Positions 62,625 to 64,000 of a DNA stretch of 64,000 nucleotides are shown in pieces. This stretch comes from Melieria omissa (lineage: Eukaryota > Arthropoda > Insecta > Diptera > Ulidiidae). Made by a program: the position numbers and the translations under genes. The notes beneath the pieces were generated by a model. The model saw nothing but the letters and a program-made list of their open reading frames with translations. It was not told the origin of the DNA and ran no database searches. Numbering within the stretch: the first letter of the stretch is position 1; each line of letters starts with the position of its first letter. Location: positions 76,896,432-76,960,431 of the forward strand of contig OZ020270.1 in NCBI GenBank assembly GCA_963971225.1, given 5' to 3'.

Positions 62625-63800
62625 ATGAATGCCATAATCAATGTATTGGAGAAACCTGTAATTGACAAGAGCATAACTAAAAAGGGATACCACAATTATA
62701 TGCCATATTTACACTCATTTAACAACACCGATGAAGTGCGCATTACTATTCAAAACCAAGATCTTTGCATATTACCATCTGAAAGTCTGATATGCATTGA
62801 AGGTAATGTTCTCTTGAATGAGAATACTACTTCAAACAATGTACACTTAACCAACAATTGTATGACGCATTTATTTGACGAAATTCGTTATGAGCTAAAT
62901 GGTGTTGAAATCGATCGCACAAAACATTTGAATGTTACAACAACAATAAAAAATTATGTTTCATTAAATCCTAATGAGAGTAAGATGTTACAAAATGCCG
63001 GATGGGCTCCGTTTGATGAATTAAAACCTTCAAAGTCATACTTTAATTTTTGTGTCCCACTGAAAATGTTATTGGGATTCGCCGAAGACTATAATAAGGT
63101 GCTGTTGAATGTTAAACATGAGTTGATTCTATTGCGTTCTAAATCTGATAAGAAAGCTGCCTACTCCACAATGGAAAAAGAAAATGATCAGCTTAACTTC
63201 AAAATTACACAAATTGCATGGAGGGTGCCGCACATTCAATTAGCTGATGAAATAAAACTGCAAATGTTCAAGTTAATTAAAAATCAACATCCCTTAACAC
63301 TTGCATTTCGCAGCTGGGATTGCTACTTCAACCCGTTACTAACTGCAACTACAAATCATTTATGGAATGTTAAATTGGCACCACAAAATGAAAGACCACG
63401 GTTTGTTTTGTTGGCATTTACCAAAGCAGACGCATTTCAATATTGTGATATATCTGATGTAAAGGTTCACCTCAACTCTGAAGTGTATCCATATGATGAT
63501 CTTAATATAATATTTGAACGTGATCGGTACGCTCTTCTCTATGAAATGTACGCAAAATTTCAACAAACCGTGCGTGATTCGCAACCTCTACTACAACGTG
63601 ATGAATTTAAAAAGTTTCCATTTATTGTTGTGGATGTAACTCATCAAAATGAGCAAATCAAAACGGGGCCAGTTGACATTCGCATCGAATTCAAAACGTT
63701 AAAAAATATTCCCACAGCCACATCAGCATACTGTATATTAATACACTACCGTCTTATCGAATATACACCATTAACAGGCGAAATTAAAAGAAACGTCTAG
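62625..63800 (+). CDS. Polinton major capsid protein (double jelly roll)
   Basis: The 391-residue frame is intact. It starts MNAIINVLEKPVIDKSITKK. NNCMTHLFDEIRYELNGVEI is the conserved N-terminal block of Polinton/adintovirus capsids. KMLLGFAEDYNKVLLNVKHE and FRSWDCYFNPLLTATTNHLW mark the two jelly-roll regions. It ends GEIKRNV. The length is a little under typical 450-600-residue Polinton capsids. It would form the hexon shell. Confidence 0.88.
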   Translation: MNAIINVLEKPVIDKSITKKGYHNYMPYLHSFNNTDEVRITIQNQDLCILPSESLICIEGNVLLNENTTSNNVHLTNNCMTHLFDEIRYELNGVEIDRTKHLNVTTTIKNYVSLNPNESKMLQNAGWAPFDELKPSKSYFNFCVPLKMLLGFAEDYNKVLLNVKHELILLRSKSDKKAAYSTMEKENDQLNFKITQIAWRVPHIQLADEIKLQMFKLIKNQHPLTLAFRSWDCYFNPLLTATTNHLWNVKLAPQNERPRFVLLAFTKADAFQYCDISDVKVHLNSEVYPYDDLNIIFERDRYALLYEMYAKFQQTVRDSQPLLQRDEFKKFPFIVVDVTHQNEQIKTGPVDIRIEFKTLKNIPTATSAYCILIHYRLIEYTPLTGEIKRNV

Positions 63801-63875
63801 AAACATTAACCGCATAGACGAACATGTGATAATGTTCTACACACAAAAAAACTGTTATAGTTCACGTTGAAATTT

Positions 63876-63925
63876 TTATATAAAAGCCGCACGCTCGTAC
63901 CAACCACAGCTATACCAAAATCAGT
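63876..63925 (+). promoter_or_regulatory. TATA box and initiator-like motif
   Basis: TATATAAAAG at about 63877-63886 is followed by TCAGTAGC at 63921-63928, just before the ATG at 63941. The layout resembles the promoter at 48912-48954. Confidence 0.55.
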
Positions 63926-63940
63926 AGCACCTACAGCGAA

Positions 63941-64000
63941 ATGTCTCGCATTGCAGCACTCGATATTCAGGGTTTTAAAAGCCTAAACAATTTATTCATT
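63941..64000 (+). CDS. 5' end of an ORF running out of the window, exonuclease-like family (tentative)
   Basis: Only 20 codons are visible: MSRIAALDIQGFKSLNNLFI. The [IV]-x-x-LD[IL]QGF start is reminiscent of uncharacterised ORFs seen in insect and Hydra mobile elements. It is too short to assign a function. Plus strand, same direction as the capsid gene. Confidence 0.4.
   Translation, partial: MSRIAALDIQGFKSLNNLFI

Larger units (their letters stand above)
61847..62760 (+). repeat. Tandem duplication at the minor/major capsid junction (~0.49 kb x 2)
   Basis: GTGAGAATTGTRAATCAGGA begins both units (61847 and 62339). Each unit contains the end of the minor capsid gene, the small basic protein gene and the beginning of the major capsid gene. 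Unit 1 keeps the first two and a truncated capsid start. Unit 2 keeps the complete capsid gene and a decayed small gene. Confidence 0.87.
51632..64000. mobile_element. Polinton/Maverick-like (adintovirus-type) element, right end outside window
   Basis: Clustered genes for an adenain-like protease, PLA2-domain virion protein, packaging ATPase, retroviral-type integrase, penton-like and major capsid proteins define a Polinton. The two leftmost genes run on the minus strand and the others on the plus strand. Terminal repeats and DNA polymerase B are not identified in the window. The left limit is uncertain: the element could begin anywhere between about 47.6 and 51.6 kb. Several genes are broken, so this is a decaying endogenous copy. 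Confidence 0.88.

Overview
The window looks like repeat-rich chromosomal DNA of a dipteran insect. A tephritid-type fruit fly is a reasonable guess, based on AT-rich sequence, short GT-AG introns, a yellow/MRJP-family exon, Tc1/mariner elements including a DD41D type, and insect-type BEL/Pao, Ty3/gypsy and Polinton elements. The species cannot be settled from the sequence alone. Only one stretch looks like an ordinary host gene: the terminal exon of a yellow-family gene at 39235-39732 (minus). A THAP-domain exon at 25095-25352 and a small secreted-protein gene at 48999-49634 may be host or element genes. Nearly everything else is mobile DNA, often nested several layers deep, and many insertions can be delimited to the base by target-site duplications (TSDs).

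Region 1 (1-11.1 kb): a 5'-truncated non-LTR copy, then a hAT-type element (620-11115, 8-bp TSD). Nested in it is a second hAT element (3727-10933, 8-bp TSD tttactaa) with long inverted termini and a three-exon BED-finger hAT transposase pseudogene, itself hit by mariners, TTAA-type MITEs and other insertions. Region 2 (11.1-17.9 kb): a CsRn1/Kabuki-like Ty3/gypsy element whose 5' part is replaced by an RNase H-type non-LTR element, plus a mariner derivative in its 3' LTR and a non-LTR 3' end. Region 3 (19.6-24.0 kb): Ty3/gypsy copy A, with two LTRs of different types. Region 4 (24.6-27.4 kb): GC-rich minisatellite, THAP exon, and a 1.95-kb inverted-repeat (foldback) element.

Region 5 (28.2-38.6 kb): a 10.35-kb DNA transposon with about 700-bp terminal inverted repeats, 8-bp TSD and an unusual, almost intact hAT-like transposase. 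It carries three insertions: gypsy copy B (29251-33171), an internally deleted Tc1/mariner, and a non-LTR element. Copy B has two LTRs with no difference I could see, and a single 994-codon ORF in which Gag is fused directly to integrase; protease, reverse transcriptase and RNase H are absent. Copy C (40977-47557) has the same Gag-integrase junction, so this deleted form appears to be a mobile lineage rather than one broken copy. Copy C's 3' LTR is in turn split by a pol-less BEL/Pao element (41088-44535) with nearly identical LTRs and a primer-binding site matching tRNA-Tyr.

Region 6 (47.6-64 kb): a degenerate satellite, a TTGGGG-repeat tract just upstream of a TATA-driven secreted-protein gene, a near-perfect 1.48-kb Tc1-derived palindrome, and then most of a Polinton/Maverick-like (adintovirus-type) element. 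Its genes are an adenain-like protease, a phospholipase A2-domain minor virion protein, a packaging ATPase, two conserved structural-type proteins, a retroviral-type integrase, a penton-like minor capsid protein split by a 5-kb nested hAT/MITE insertion, a small basic protein, the major capsid protein, and the start of one more ORF at the window edge. A roughly 0.49-kb tandem duplication lies at the minor/major capsid junction. DNA polymerase B is not in the window and presumably lies to the right, if present.
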